Assembly: GCF_027594545.1 (NCBI RefSeq)
Contig: NZ_CP115160.1
Coordinates: forward strand, 3,778,501-3,842,500
Reading direction: 5' to 3'
From: Algoriphagus sp. TR-M9
GTDB lineage: Bacteria > Bacteroidota > Bacteroidia > Cytophagales > Cyclobacteriaceae
DNA: 64,000 nt
Of the stretch, positions 54,202 to 62,795 are shown piece after piece. The notes beneath the pieces are model-generated. The model had not been told where the DNA came from and did not search any database. It worked only from the letters and a program-made list of their open reading frames with translations. Position numbers and translations under genes: made by a program. Each line of letters opens with the position of its first letter. Position 1 is the first letter of the stretch.

Positions 54202-55002
54202 CTATTTACCCATCGCATCCAGCTTCCGGTTAATCTCCGAAATCCCAATCCCCACCTGCTGCAGCGTCAACGGCTCCTGCGGAAACTCATCACTCATATA
54301 ATATTCAAACTTCCAGATCTCCCGGATTTCTTCAGCCGGAACTTTGTAAGGTGTGTAAATTGGATTTAGCGAGCGTAGCAAAAAGCTTCTCTCCTCAGCC
54401 TGAAAACTCAGCATCTTAAAACTGATACCCTCGCTTGCCGTCACCACCACGCAAGGAGTTTCTTTGGCCAATCTCCACTCAGACAAGTACGAGCCGATCA
54501 CATAAGCTCCATCCGCAATCGGCAACATGCTATCGCCCTCAGTTTGGAACATGCGGTATTTTTTGTCCTTGGACAGATTTGGCAGATTGAAGACAGGCAG
54601 GGTACTCAAATACTCCGGATCTCCAAAACCTCCCAAGTAACCCGCTTTCGCCTTGATCGGCACAAGTTCTATGTTGTCCTCATTGCTTGAGCTGACGGTG
54701 GTGGCGAGAATCCGAACTTTCGAACCGCTCAGAAACACATCATTTCCAGCTTCCAGATCACGGATTTTCAGCTCACTCAGTTTGGATAGATCCACCCGTA
54801 GCAGCGTATCCACACTCATCCGGAAATAATCCGCACACAGCAGCAAATCCTCGATAGCCGGAGACTTGCTATGCCCGTTTTCATGCGCATTCAGTTTGGC
54901 GCGAGTCATGCCAAGATTATCGGCCAGCATGTCCTGACTCAATTTGCGTCGCTTTCTGAGAAATTTCAGATTACTGCTCCAAAAAAAACTTTGACTTCCC
55001 AT
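54202..55002 (-). CDS. LexA-like S24 repressor (XRE HTH)
   Basis: 266 residues from ATG 55002. N-terminal XRE HTH (LRKRRKLSQDMLADNLGMTRAKLNAHENG, shown here in part by position 14-43) and a C-terminal S24 autoprotease. The likely self-cleavage site Ala 120-Gly 121 is in IKAKAGYLGG; the Ser-Lys dyad is Ser 158 in EGDSMLP and Lys 196 in ISFKML, 38 residues apart as in LexA. It should cleave itself on RecA-ssDNA signals and derepress. Divergent from dinB with two shared operators. A TTG at 55017 is excluded because it lies inside an operator. Confidence 0.88.
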   Translation of the reverse strand: MGSQSFFWSSNLKFLRKRRKLSQDMLADNLGMTRAKLNAHENGHSKSPAIEDLLLCADYFRMSVDTLLRVDLSKLSELKIRDLEAGNDVFLSGSKVRILATTVSSSNEDNIELVPIKAKAGYLGGFGDPEYLSTLPVFNLPNLSKDKKYRMFQTEGDSMLPIADGAYVIGSYLSEWRLAKETPCVVVTASEGISFKMLSFQAEERSFLLRSLNPIYTPYKVPAEEIREIWKFEYYMSDEFPQEPLTLQQVGIGISEINRKLDAMGK

Positions 55003-55008
55003 ATTATT

Positions 55009-55027
55009 TTGATACAATTAATGACAA
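55009..55027. promoter_or_regulatory. Operator O1 of the S24 repressor
   Basis: TTGATA-CAATTAA-TGACAA, an imperfect copy (two mismatches in the right arm) of the dyad at 55032, with the same 6-7-6 layout; centres are 23 bases apart. Confidence 0.6.
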
Positions 55028-55031
55028 TAAA

Positions 55032-55050
55032 TTGATACTAATACTATCAA
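55032..55050. promoter_or_regulatory. Operator O2 of the S24 repressor
   Basis: Perfect TTGATA-CTAATAC-TATCAA in the 69-base gap between the repressor and dinB. It overlaps the -7 element of the repressor gene. Confidence 0.7.
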
Positions 55051-55055
55051 ATATA
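55048..55055 (-). promoter_or_regulatory. -7 element of the repressor gene
   Basis: Minus-strand TATATTTG, a full match to TAnnTTTG, about 45 bases from the repressor ATG and overlapping O2. No matching element was found for dinB on the plus strand. Confidence 0.55.
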
Positions 55056-55071
55056 GCAAGTAATCTGAGAA

Positions 55072-56220
55072 ATGGAAAGGCATATCGTGCATTTGGATCT
55101 GGACACGTTTTTTGTGTCTGTGGAGCGGTTGAAAAACGAAGCGCTAAAAGGGAAACCGGTCATCATCGGCGGCAGTTCCGACCGTGGAGTCGTAGCTTCC
55201 TGCAGTTACGAGGCCCGGAAATTTGGCGTGCATTCCGCCATGCCTATGAAGCTGGCGCGGCGACTTTGCCCTTCGGCCTTTTACGTCAAAGGGGATTTTG
55301 ACAGTTATAGCAAAAGTTCGCGCTTGGTCACCGAAGTGATCCAGGAGCAGGTTCCGCTGATGGAGAAAGCTTCCATCGATGAGTTTTACATCGACATGAC
55401 AGGAATGGATCGCTTTTTTGGCTGCGAAAAATTCACCAAAGAACTACGTGAAAAAATCGTCAAGGAATCAGGTTTACCCATTTCCTGCGCTTTGGCAGTG
55501 AACAAGCTGGTATCCAAAGTCGCCACCCATGATGCCAAACCCAATGGGCAGACCACGATTCCTTTTGGCACAGAAAAACCTTACCTCGCACCACTTCCCA
55601 TCCGGAGAATGCCTGGAATAGGCGAAAAAACCTCCACATTATTGGAGCGGATGGGCGTAGAAAACATCCGATTACTCAGCGAAATCCCACCCCGAATGAT
55701 GCAAAATCTCCTGGGAAAATGGGGAATCGATCTTTCACGCAAAGCCAACGGAATTGACGAGTCGCCAGTCATCCCTTACACCGAGCAGAAAAGTATCGGC
55801 ACAGAAAACACCTTCGAAACGGACACCATCGACATGGCTTTTCTGAACAGCCAACTCGTTCGGATGACGGAGAAGGTCGGTTTTGAACTGCGCCAAAAGC
55901 AGAAGCTTTGTGGCTGCATCACGGTGAAGCTCCGCTATTCCAATTTTGACACCGTCAGCAGGCAGTGTATGATCTCTTATACCAGTTCGGATGAGGTGCT
56001 CTTGCAGCGGGCCAAGGAACTCTTTGCGAAGCTCTATGACCGGAGAATGCTCGTGCGTCTGGTCGGCGTGAAGGTCAGTCACCTTGTGCAAGGTTGCCAG
56101 CAAATCGACCTTTTCCAGGACACCGAAGAGGGCGTAAACCTGTACCAAGCCATCGACTGGATCAAAAACCGCTACGGCGAAAAAAGCCTGACCCGAGCCA
56201 TCACCCTAACCCGCGCCTAA
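55072..56220 (+). CDS. dinB: Y-family DNA polymerase (Pol IV-like)
   Basis: Translesion polymerase, 382 residues. Catalytic acids Asp 9 in HLDLDTFF and Asp 103-Glu 104 in SIDEFYID are intact, unlike the inactive ImuB of imu cassettes. Steric-gate Phe in DTFFVSVE, helix-hairpin-helix RRMPGIGEKTS near 175, little-finger domain after 235, and a beta-clamp peptide QIDLF near 355. One base separates its stop from the dnaE-like start, so the two are coupled. Control by the adjoining S24 repressor is inferred. Confidence 0.9.
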   Translation: MERHIVHLDLDTFFVSVERLKNEALKGKPVIIGGSSDRGVVASCSYEARKFGVHSAMPMKLARRLCPSAFYVKGDFDSYSKSSRLVTEVIQEQVPLMEKASIDEFYIDMTGMDRFFGCEKFTKELREKIVKESGLPISCALAVNKLVSKVATHDAKPNGQTTIPFGTEKPYLAPLPIRRMPGIGEKTSTLLERMGVENIRLLSEIPPRMMQNLLGKWGIDLSRKANGIDESPVIPYTEQKSIGTENTFETDTIDMAFLNSQLVRMTEKVGFELRQKQKLCGCITVKLRYSNFDTVSRQCMISYTSSDEVLLQRAKELFAKLYDRRMLVRLVGVKVSHLVQGCQQIDLFQDTEEGVNLYQAIDWIKNRYGEKSLTRAITLTRA

Positions 56221-56221
56221 G

Positions 56222-59188
56222 ATGTTCATCAATTGTAAAACCTGGTTTAGCTACCGCTACGGCACCTTCAGCACCGAGAAGCTCGTGGATACTGCCGCCG
56301 AGCACGGCCTATCTTCCCTTGGCCTTACCAATATCAACAGCACGGCGGATCTCTGGGATTTCGTGGATTTTTGTAGGACAAAAAGCATCAAACCTATCGT
56401 CGGAACTGAGATCCGAAATGAGGACAAGTTTTGCTATTTGCTTTTGGCAAAAAACGATACTGGCTTACTCGAAACCAATCGCTTTCTCTCTCAGCATTTG
56501 CAAGCTGAGCAGGCTTTCCCTGAGCGTCCGGATTGCTTTTCGGAGGTGTTGATTATTTATCCTTTGGGGAGTTTTGCTGCGCAAAACCTAAAAAAACATG
56601 AATTTATCGGTGTCTTGGCGAGCGAACTAAACCGCATCAAAAAGCAGGAAGTGGAAGCCTTTCCCAAGAAATACATCATTCGGCATCCGGTGACTTTTCA
56701 GGACAAAACGGCTTTCAACATTCACCGTCTGCTGCGCGCCATCGGCAAGAATACCCTGATCAGTAAGTTGGGAGAAAAGGACTTTGCCTCACCGGAAGAA
56801 ATGTTCGTCTCAGAAGCAGTACTAATGAGTACTTTTCGGAATTTCCCCGGCATGATCAGCAACACGCTGCAGCTCATCGATTCCTGTGAAATAAAGACGG
56901 AACTCCATACCGACAAAAATAAAAAGCACTACAGCGCCAGTGGGGAAGACGACAGGATTTTGCTGGAAAAGCTGGCTATGGAAGGCTTCCAGTACCGCTA
57001 TGGTACTAATCCCGTCGCCAAAGCACGGGTGATCAAAGAGCTGAAAATCATCAATGACCTGAATTTCAACGCCTATTTCCTGATCGTCTGGGACGTGATT
57101 CGCTACGCTCAAAACCGTGGTTTTTACTACGTGGGCCGAGGCAGTGGTGCCAATTCCATTGTGGCTTACTGTCTCAAGATCACCGACGTGGATCCCATCA
57201 AACTCGACTTGTATTTCGAGCGATTTCTCAATCCACACCGAACTTCCCCTCCGGATTTTGACATCGATTTCTCCTGGAAAGATCGGGATGAAGTCATCGA
57301 TTACATTTTCAAGCGTTACGGCAAGGATCATGTTTCTCTGTTGGGAATGTACAGCACCTTTCAGCGAAGAGCCGTAATCCGTGAACTCGGGAAGGTTTTT
57401 GGCCTGCCAAAAGAAGAAATCGACCAGCTCGTCCGAGGTAAGGATCAGCCGATGAATGAGGACAAAATCCAGCGTACCATTCTGAAATACGGCCAACTGC
57501 TGGAGAATTTCCCCAATCATCTTTCCATTCACCCGGGTGGAATGCTGATTTCCGAGAAGCCCATCTATCAATACACCGTGAATGAACTTCCTCCAAAGGG
57601 CTTTTGCACAGCGCAGATCGATATGTTTTTGGCAGAGAAAATCGGCTTATTCAAACTCGACATTCTCAGTCAGCGCGGATTGGGACATATCAAGGAGGCG
57701 ATCCGACTCGTGAAGCAAAACCGGGGAATCGACATCGATATTCATCGGGTCGAGCAGTTTATGAGCGACCCGAAAGTCGCCGAGCAAATCCGAAAAGCAG
57801 ATACCATCGGTTGCTTTTACATCGAAAGTCCGGCCATGCGTCAGCTCCTCACCAAACTGAAATGTGACGATTACCTCACGCTGGTAGCCGCGAGCTCCAT
57901 CATACGACCGGGGGTGTCTCAGTCCGGCATGATGAAGCAGTACATCGAGCGCTTTCATGACCCCAACAAAATCATCTACCTCCACCCCAAAATGAAGGAA
58001 TTGCTGGAAGAGACCTTCGGGGTGATGGTGTATCAGGAAGATGTGATCAAAGTCGCCCATCACTTTGCGGGCTTGGATATGGGCGAGGCGGATATTCTGC
58101 GCCGAGCCATGTCCGGCAAGTACAGATCACACAATCGCTTCAATGAGATCCGGGAAAAATACTTTGCAAACTGTAAAGAACTTGGCCACGATGATACTGC
58201 CTCGGCGGAAATTTGGCGGCAAATGGAATCTTTCGGCGGCTATTCCTTTTCAAAGGCACACTCGGCTTCTTTCGCCGTGGAAAGCTATCAGAGTCTGTAC
58301 CTGAAGACCTATTTCCCCATGGAATTCATGGTGGCGGTGATCAATAATTTCGGGGGATTCTACGCCACCGAGTTTTATTTTCACGAACTCAAGCGCACCG
58401 GAGCAAAAGTTAATCCCCCTTGCGTCAATCGCAGTGAGTACCTCACCAATATCCGAGGAGAAGAGGTGTTTGTCGGCCTGATCCATGTACAGCAGCTAGA
58501 GAAAAAGCTTTGTGATCTGATCCTGCAGGAAAGGCTGGTCAATGGAGATTACCTGAGTTTGGAAGATTTTATCGAACGCACGCATGCCGGGCCTGAGCAA
58601 CTGAATATTCTGATCAGCGTGGGAGCTTTTGGATTTACAGGTTTGGGCAAAAAGAAACTCCTTTGGAAAGCCAATTTTGCCCAAAAGCATATGACAGCCA
58701 TTCCTGATTCTCCGGCGCTTTTCAAGGAACCTCCCATGGATTTCACCCTTCCCGATTTCCCGGATTATCCGCTGGAAGATGCACTGGACGAGATCAATGT
58801 GCTAGGTTTTGCGCTTACTGATATGTTTCGGCTTTGTGCACATGACGGCAAGGGAACCGTGCTGGCAGCCCAGCTCCCTGAGTTGCTGGGAAAAAATGTA
58901 GAAGTCCTCGGACAGCTCGTAGTCACCAAAGATGTGCGAACCATCCATCGGGAACACATGGCTTTCGGGACTTTTCTGGATCCCAAAGGCGACTGGCTGG
59001 ACACGGTGCACTTCCCTCCTTCCCTCAAGCGTTTTCCTTTTCAGGGAAAAGGGTTTTATAAAATGCGTGGCAAGGTAGTCGAAGACTTTGGCACCTTTGC
59101 CGTGGACGTACAGGCCATGTGGAAAGTGGGGCTGAAGGGAAAGAAGGAAGAGCTAAACCGGAAAACCGTCCCCGCCAAAGTTCCTTAG
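56222..59188 (+). CDS. Short DnaE-type polymerase III alpha subunit (DnaE2-like)
   Basis: 988 residues, shorter than replicative DnaE (about 1,160 or more). Palm Asp residues are in PPDFDIDFSWKDRDE (about residues 343-350), with GRGSGANSIVAYCL before it and FGVMVYQEDVIKVA and YSFSKAHSASFAVESY further on. The N-terminal PHP domain lacks the HxH metal motif (MFINCKTWFSYRYG), so proofreading or nuclease activity there is unlikely. Coupling to dinB points to mutagenic repair. Confidence 0.88.
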   Translation: MFINCKTWFSYRYGTFSTEKLVDTAAEHGLSSLGLTNINSTADLWDFVDFCRTKSIKPIVGTEIRNEDKFCYLLLAKNDTGLLETNRFLSQHLQAEQAFPERPDCFSEVLIIYPLGSFAAQNLKKHEFIGVLASELNRIKKQEVEAFPKKYIIRHPVTFQDKTAFNIHRLLRAIGKNTLISKLGEKDFASPEEMFVSEAVLMSTFRNFPGMISNTLQLIDSCEIKTELHTDKNKKHYSASGEDDRILLEKLAMEGFQYRYGTNPVAKARVIKELKIINDLNFNAYFLIVWDVIRYAQNRGFYYVGRGSGANSIVAYCLKITDVDPIKLDLYFERFLNPHRTSPPDFDIDFSWKDRDEVIDYIFKRYGKDHVSLLGMYSTFQRRAVIRELGKVFGLPKEEIDQLVRGKDQPMNEDKIQRTILKYGQLLENFPNHLSIHPGGMLISEKPIYQYTVNELPPKGFCTAQIDMFLAEKIGLFKLDILSQRGLGHIKEAIRLVKQNRGIDIDIHRVEQFMSDPKVAEQIRKADTIGCFYIESPAMRQLLTKLKCDDYLTLVAASSIIRPGVSQSGMMKQYIERFHDPNKIIYLHPKMKELLEETFGVMVYQEDVIKVAHHFAGLDMGEADILRRAMSGKYRSHNRFNEIREKYFANCKELGHDDTASAEIWRQMESFGGYSFSKAHSASFAVESYQSLYLKTYFPMEFMVAVINNFGGFYATEFYFHELKRTGAKVNPPCVNRSEYLTNIRGEEVFVGLIHVQQLEKKLCDLILQERLVNGDYLSLEDFIERTHAGPEQLNILISVGAFGFTGLGKKKLLWKANFAQKHMTAIPDSPALFKEPPMDFTLPDFPDYPLEDALDEINVLGFALTDMFRLCAHDGKGTVLAAQLPELLGKNVEVLGQLVVTKDVRTIHREHMAFGTFLDPKGDWLDTVHFPPSLKRFPFQGKGFYKMRGKVVEDFGTFAVDVQAMWKVGLKGKKEELNRKTVPAKVP

Positions 59189-59199
59189 ACCACCCTTAT

Positions 59200-60177
59200 T
59201 CATTTATGGCTTTTATTTACTATATCCCTCACAATGGATTCTGCATGTACGATGCTGTTTTCAATGAAAAATTCACGGGTATTCATCCCTCCACAGACCA
59301 CTCCTGCAAGATATACTCCTTGCACATTGGATTCCTGGGTAATCTCATTGTACACCGGCTGGCATTTCTCATCTGGGCTCAGCTCTACTCCAAGTTGGTT
59401 GAGCAGGGTGAAATTAGGCTTGTAACCTGTCATCGCGAGCACAAAATCGTTCTCTATAGTTACATCTCCTTCCGGCGTGGCTATGACCACTTCCTGCTCT
59501 CTGATCTCCTTTAGCTTTGACTTGGTAAAAGCCCTGATAGATCCTTCCTTGATTCGGTTAACTATATCCGGGCGTACCCAGTATTTTACCGCCTGATCCA
59601 CTCCTTCATCCAGCAGCACCATACTGACTTCTGCACCCTTTCTCCAGCATTCCAGCGCCGCATCCACTGCAGAGTTTGCCCCACCCACTACTACTATCTT
59701 CTGATTGATAAAAGGCCAAGGCTCTTTGTAATAGTGATGTACTTTGGGCAGATTTTCTCCAGGTATATTCATCAGGTTTGGCAAATCATAAAAGCCTGTA
59801 GCCAAAACTATATTTTTGGTAAGGTATTCATCTTTTGAAGTTTTGACCTGAAAGAGTTCACCTCTCTTATCCAGTTTTTCTACTGCTTCATAGAGCTTCA
59901 CATTTAGCTGAAAATGTGAAAATACCCTTCGGTAATATTCCAAGGCCTCTGTCCTTGTCGGCTTATTGCCAATGGACATAAAAGGGATATCTGCCATCTC
60001 CAGCCGGTCAGAGGTGGAGAAAAAAGTCATATTGATAGGATAATTGTAAATGGAATTAGTCAGTGCGCCCTTTTCTACGATCAGGTAGTCTAGGCCTGCT
60101 TTTTTTGCCTCCACACCGCAGGCCAAACCAATGGGTCCACCGCCGATGATCAGCATATCAAATATTTTTTCTGCCAT
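59200..60177 (-). CDS. ypdA: YpdA-like flavin disulfide reductase
   Basis: FAD and NAD(P)H binding: IIGGGPIGLACGVEAKKAG at the N-terminus, VVGGANSAVDAALEC near 165, and AMTGYKPNF near 245. 325 residues fit YpdA, the bacillithiol disulfide reductase family, which suggests that the cell uses bacillithiol. Starts 1 base into the NRDE gene stop, so they are cotranscribed. Confidence 0.85.
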   Translation of the reverse strand: MAEKIFDMLIIGGGPIGLACGVEAKKAGLDYLIVEKGALTNSIYNYPINMTFFSTSDRLEMADIPFMSIGNKPTRTEALEYYRRVFSHFQLNVKLYEAVEKLDKRGELFQVKTSKDEYLTKNIVLATGFYDLPNLMNIPGENLPKVHHYYKEPWPFINQKIVVVGGANSAVDAALECWRKGAEVSMVLLDEGVDQAVKYWVRPDIVNRIKEGSIRAFTKSKLKEIREQEVVIATPEGDVTIENDFVLAMTGYKPNFTLLNQLGVELSPDEKCQPVYNEITQESNVQGVYLAGVVCGGMNTREFFIENSIVHAESIVRDIVNKSHK

Positions 60178-60947
60178 TAGGTCTTAGGTTTGTCGAGTTG
60201 AAACTGGACCTCTACATCAGCATAAAGCTCGGCCTTCCACTGAAAGCTGCGTTGCTTCATCTGAACGAGTCCGGATGTATGTTGAACCACGGCAGAGGCC
60301 GAAACCGTTCCATAATTCCCACCCATCCGGATTAATTGTGCCGAAAGGGCTTTCTCCATTTCTATAGGCACGCCAGTATCGGGAAGTTCCTCTTCAGGGT
60401 AGGTTTGGGTAGATTTCAAGATATGGAGCAAATCAGAAGTTCCGGGCTCCGCTTTCATGACTTCCTCAAGTTGGGATTTTGCCAGTTCTGATTTCGGCCA
60501 AGGCTCATTGAGCAAACCATTGCTCAAGCCGTAAATTCCAGGGGGAACCTCAAGTATGTCTGGGGCATAATTACTGAGGTAGAAAAGCCTCTCCCCATCA
60601 CTAACCAGCAAATTAAAACCATCGTACTGCTCTTGGTTTTCTTGAATGGAGCTAAGATATTCTGCTGGGGAAATATGGCCTTCCAGCCAAGACTGCACCA
60701 GTTTACCTCTGCTGATTTTCGCGTTTATCGGTTTGTTGAAATCCCTGTAATTGGTCAGTAAAGACCAGCGTCCATTGGGGTGATAGCCCATCCATGTGCC
60801 ACCGCTCAGCAAATCCTTTCCCCCATAAAATCCGCTCTCCCACAAATGAAGCGGCTGAGACTGCCGTGAGAAAAACTCATCTCGATTTGCACTGATGACT
60901 AAAGGGTAATCTGGGTGGGTTTTCCAGGAAAAAGCTACAAGACACAT
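60177..60947 (-). CDS. NRDE (TANGO2-like) family protein
   Basis: 256 residues starting MCLVAFSW; the family signature SANRDEFFSR is at about residue 19, with Cys 2 as an N-terminal nucleophile in this Ntn-like fold. GGTWMGYHPNGRWSLLTNYRD and YGLSNGLLNEPWPKS follow. Biochemical role not settled (heme or lipid handling is proposed for TANGO2). Overlaps ypdA by 1 base. Confidence 0.85.
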   Translation of the reverse strand: MCLVAFSWKTHPDYPLVISANRDEFFSRQSQPLHLWESGFYGGKDLLSGGTWMGYHPNGRWSLLTNYRDFNKPINAKISRGKLVQSWLEGHISPAEYLSSIQENQEQYDGFNLLVSDGERLFYLSNYAPDILEVPPGIYGLSNGLLNEPWPKSELAKSQLEEVMKAEPGTSDLLHILKSTQTYPEEELPDTGVPIEMEKALSAQLIRMGGNYGTVSASAVVQHTSGLVQMKQRSFQWKAELYADVEVQFQLDKPKT

Positions 60948-60966
60948 GGCATAAAAATAAAGAAAA

Positions 60967-60983
60967 GGCCGGAAATTCCGGCC
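60967..60983 (-). terminator. Terminator after the OYE gene
   Basis: GGCCGGAA-A-TTCCGGCC, perfect 8-base arms, followed on the minus strand by TTTTCTTTATTTTT. Confidence 0.8.
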
Positions 60984-60992
60984 CTAGGGTGA

Positions 60993-62105
60993 TTATTCAA
61001 CTTTCGATTCCTTCAGTTCAGGATAATCGGTGTACCCTTTTTCTCCGGGCGTATAGAAGGTATCCTTGTCCGGAGAAGCCAGCTCAGCATTTTCTGCAAA
61101 CCGCTCCACCAGGTCAGGATTGGAAATGTAAAGTGTACCATAGGCCACTGCATCTGCATCTCCGCTTTCTATGACTTGATTCCCTTTTTCCTGATCAAAG
61201 CCTGCATTGATCACTAGGGTGCCTTTATACAAAGGCCGGAAATGCTTTGCAATTTCAGTGACCAAATAAGGCTTCTCTGACACGTCTGTGAAAGGCTCGG
61301 AAAGGTGCAAATACGCTAAATCGTAGTCATTAAGTTTTTTTACAATGTATTCAAACGTAGGAATAGTCTGTTCGTCAGCAGTCATCCCGAATACTCCATC
61401 CAAAGATGGATTTAGCCTAAGTCCGATTTTCTGCTCCGGCATCACTTCTTTAAGCGCATCTAGGATTTCAAAGAGGATTCTCGCACGGTTTTCAATTGAT
61501 CCCCCATATTCATCTTCCCGGATATTACTGGTGGCATTGAAAAACTGGTGCAATAAATACCCATTGGAACTGTGGATCTCCACTCCGTCAAAACCAGCCT
61601 TCATGGCATTTTTCCCGGCATTTTTGAAATCTTCTATGGTTTGCTTGATTTCTTCCATACTCATCCCCTTAGGGGTCACAGTCTCCTTAAATCCCTCTGG
61701 AGTAAAGGATTTCGAGTTTGGATTAATGGCAGAGGGTGCCAAAGGCAAATCTCCCTGGTGAAAATCAGGATGGGAAATTCTACCTACATGCCAAAGCTGG
61801 ATAAAAATATGCCCGCCTTCACGGTGAACCGCCTCGGTCACGCCTTTCCAGCCCTCCACCTGTGCTTCAGTATGAATACCGGGGGTGTTGATGTAGCCTA
61901 CTGCCTTAGTGGATATCTGGGAACCCTCGGTGATGATCAGTCCTGCAGAAGCTCGCTGAGCGTAATACTTTTGATGAATTTCAAATGGTTTTTTTTCCGG
62001 GTTGTCTGCTCTGCTTCTGGTCATAGGAGCCATCCAGACTCTGTTTTTCAGCTTTAACCCATCGGTCAGGGTGATGGGTTGCAGTAATGCTTGTTGATTA
62101 TTCAT
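60993..62105 (-). CDS. Old Yellow Enzyme family alkene reductase
   Basis: FMN ene-reductase of the NemA/OYE type. 370 residues: VWMAPMTRSRAD near 30, GLIITEGSQIS, FIQLWHVGRISHPDF near 100, DGVEIHSSNGYLLHQFF near 175 and GGSIENRARILFEIL near 215. TIM barrel. Reduces activated C=C bonds or nitro compounds; natural substrate unknown. Single gene with its own terminator. Confidence 0.92.
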   Translation of the reverse strand: MNNQQALLQPITLTDGLKLKNRVWMAPMTRSRADNPEKKPFEIHQKYYAQRASAGLIITEGSQISTKAVGYINTPGIHTEAQVEGWKGVTEAVHREGGHIFIQLWHVGRISHPDFHQGDLPLAPSAINPNSKSFTPEGFKETVTPKGMSMEEIKQTIEDFKNAGKNAMKAGFDGVEIHSSNGYLLHQFFNATSNIREDEYGGSIENRARILFEILDALKEVMPEQKIGLRLNPSLDGVFGMTADEQTIPTFEYIVKKLNDYDLAYLHLSEPFTDVSEKPYLVTEIAKHFRPLYKGTLVINAGFDQEKGNQVIESGDADAVAYGTLYISNPDLVERFAENAELASPDKDTFYTPGEKGYTDYPELKESKVE

Positions 62106-62341
62106 GGTGGTGTTGGTTTAGTTTTCAAAAATTCAATGTCTATACAACTAATGTAAAGGCATTAAAGTTCAATTTATTTACAGCTCTCTTAGCATTGATT
62201 TAGAATCAAAACCTTACCAAAAATCACCAGGTGACGATCCACCTACGTTTTTCCTCTCACATCAAACAGCCTTCATTTCAGGATCACCCCTGACCTCTCC
62301 CATCCTAATCCTCTGAATATCTATTTTTTAACAGTTTTTAA

Positions 62342-62411
62342 TACGATTTTTTTCGTAGATATTTTGAACTTACGATTCTCTTCGTATATCTTTGGTACGA
62401 AAGTTATCGTA
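62342..62411. promoter_or_regulatory. Three BlaI-type operators
   Basis: TACGA-N6-TCGTA occurs at 62342-62357, 62371-62386 and 62396-62411, each 16 bases and exact in both arms. They lie before the -33 element, between -33 and -7, and around the likely start of transcription. Known BlaI/MecI sites are also short dyads with TAC and GTA arms. Confidence 0.8.
62363..62394 (+). promoter_or_regulatory. blaI promoter
   Basis: TTTG (62363-62366), 20-base spacer, TATCTTTG (62387-62394): both elements match the Bacteroidota consensus. Leader of about 20 bases to the ATG at 62421. Confidence 0.8.
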
Positions 62412-62420
62412 TAAACTCCC

Positions 62421-62795
62421 ATGAGTAAGCCTACCGAATCAGAATTAGAAATACTTTCCCTATTGTGGGAAATGAAACAAGCAAGTGTCCGGCAAATCCA
62501 CGAAAAGCTGGCAGAAACCAAAGACACGGGCTACACCACTACCCTGAAGACCATGCAGATCATGCATACCAAAGGAATGCTGACCCGAAACGAGTCTCAG
62601 CGGACGCATATCTATAGCCCGGCTACCAATCAAAAAGAAACTCAAAAGTCACTACTGAAAAACTTGGTAACGACTGCATTTGGAGGATCGGCCCAGAAGC
62701 TCGTCATGCAGGCCCTGGGGCAGGAAAACCCTTCGAAAGAAGAGTTAGATGAAATACGCGCATTTTTAGACCAACTAGAAACCAAAGAAAGATGA
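62421..62795 (+). CDS. blaI: BlaI/MecI/CopY family repressor
   Basis: 124 residues. Winged helix: SELEILSLLWEMKQASVRQI, KDTGYTTTLKTMQIMHTKGM, NESQRTHIYSPA; then a dimerising helix bundle. Such repressors are cleaved by a BlaR1-type protease. The downstream gene is such a protease and overlaps by 4 bases (ATGA). No beta-lactamase is seen, so the regulated genes are unknown apart from the operon itself. Confidence 0.92.
   Translation: MSKPTESELEILSLLWEMKQASVRQIHEKLAETKDTGYTTTLKTMQIMHTKGMLTRNESQRTHIYSPATNQKETQKSLLKNLVTTAFGGSAQKLVMQALGQENPSKEELDEIRAFLDQLETKER

Larger units (their letters stand above)
62106..62420. other. Divergent region between OYE and blaI genes
   Basis: The right third holds the blaI promoter with three dyads. 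In the rest I see AT-rich sequence with no gene and no clear OYE promoter. Confidence 0.65.

Noticed and set aside
56822..57571. Antisense frame of 249 codons within the dnaE-like gene
   Set aside because: The sense strand encodes conserved polymerase motifs throughout; the antisense frame has none.
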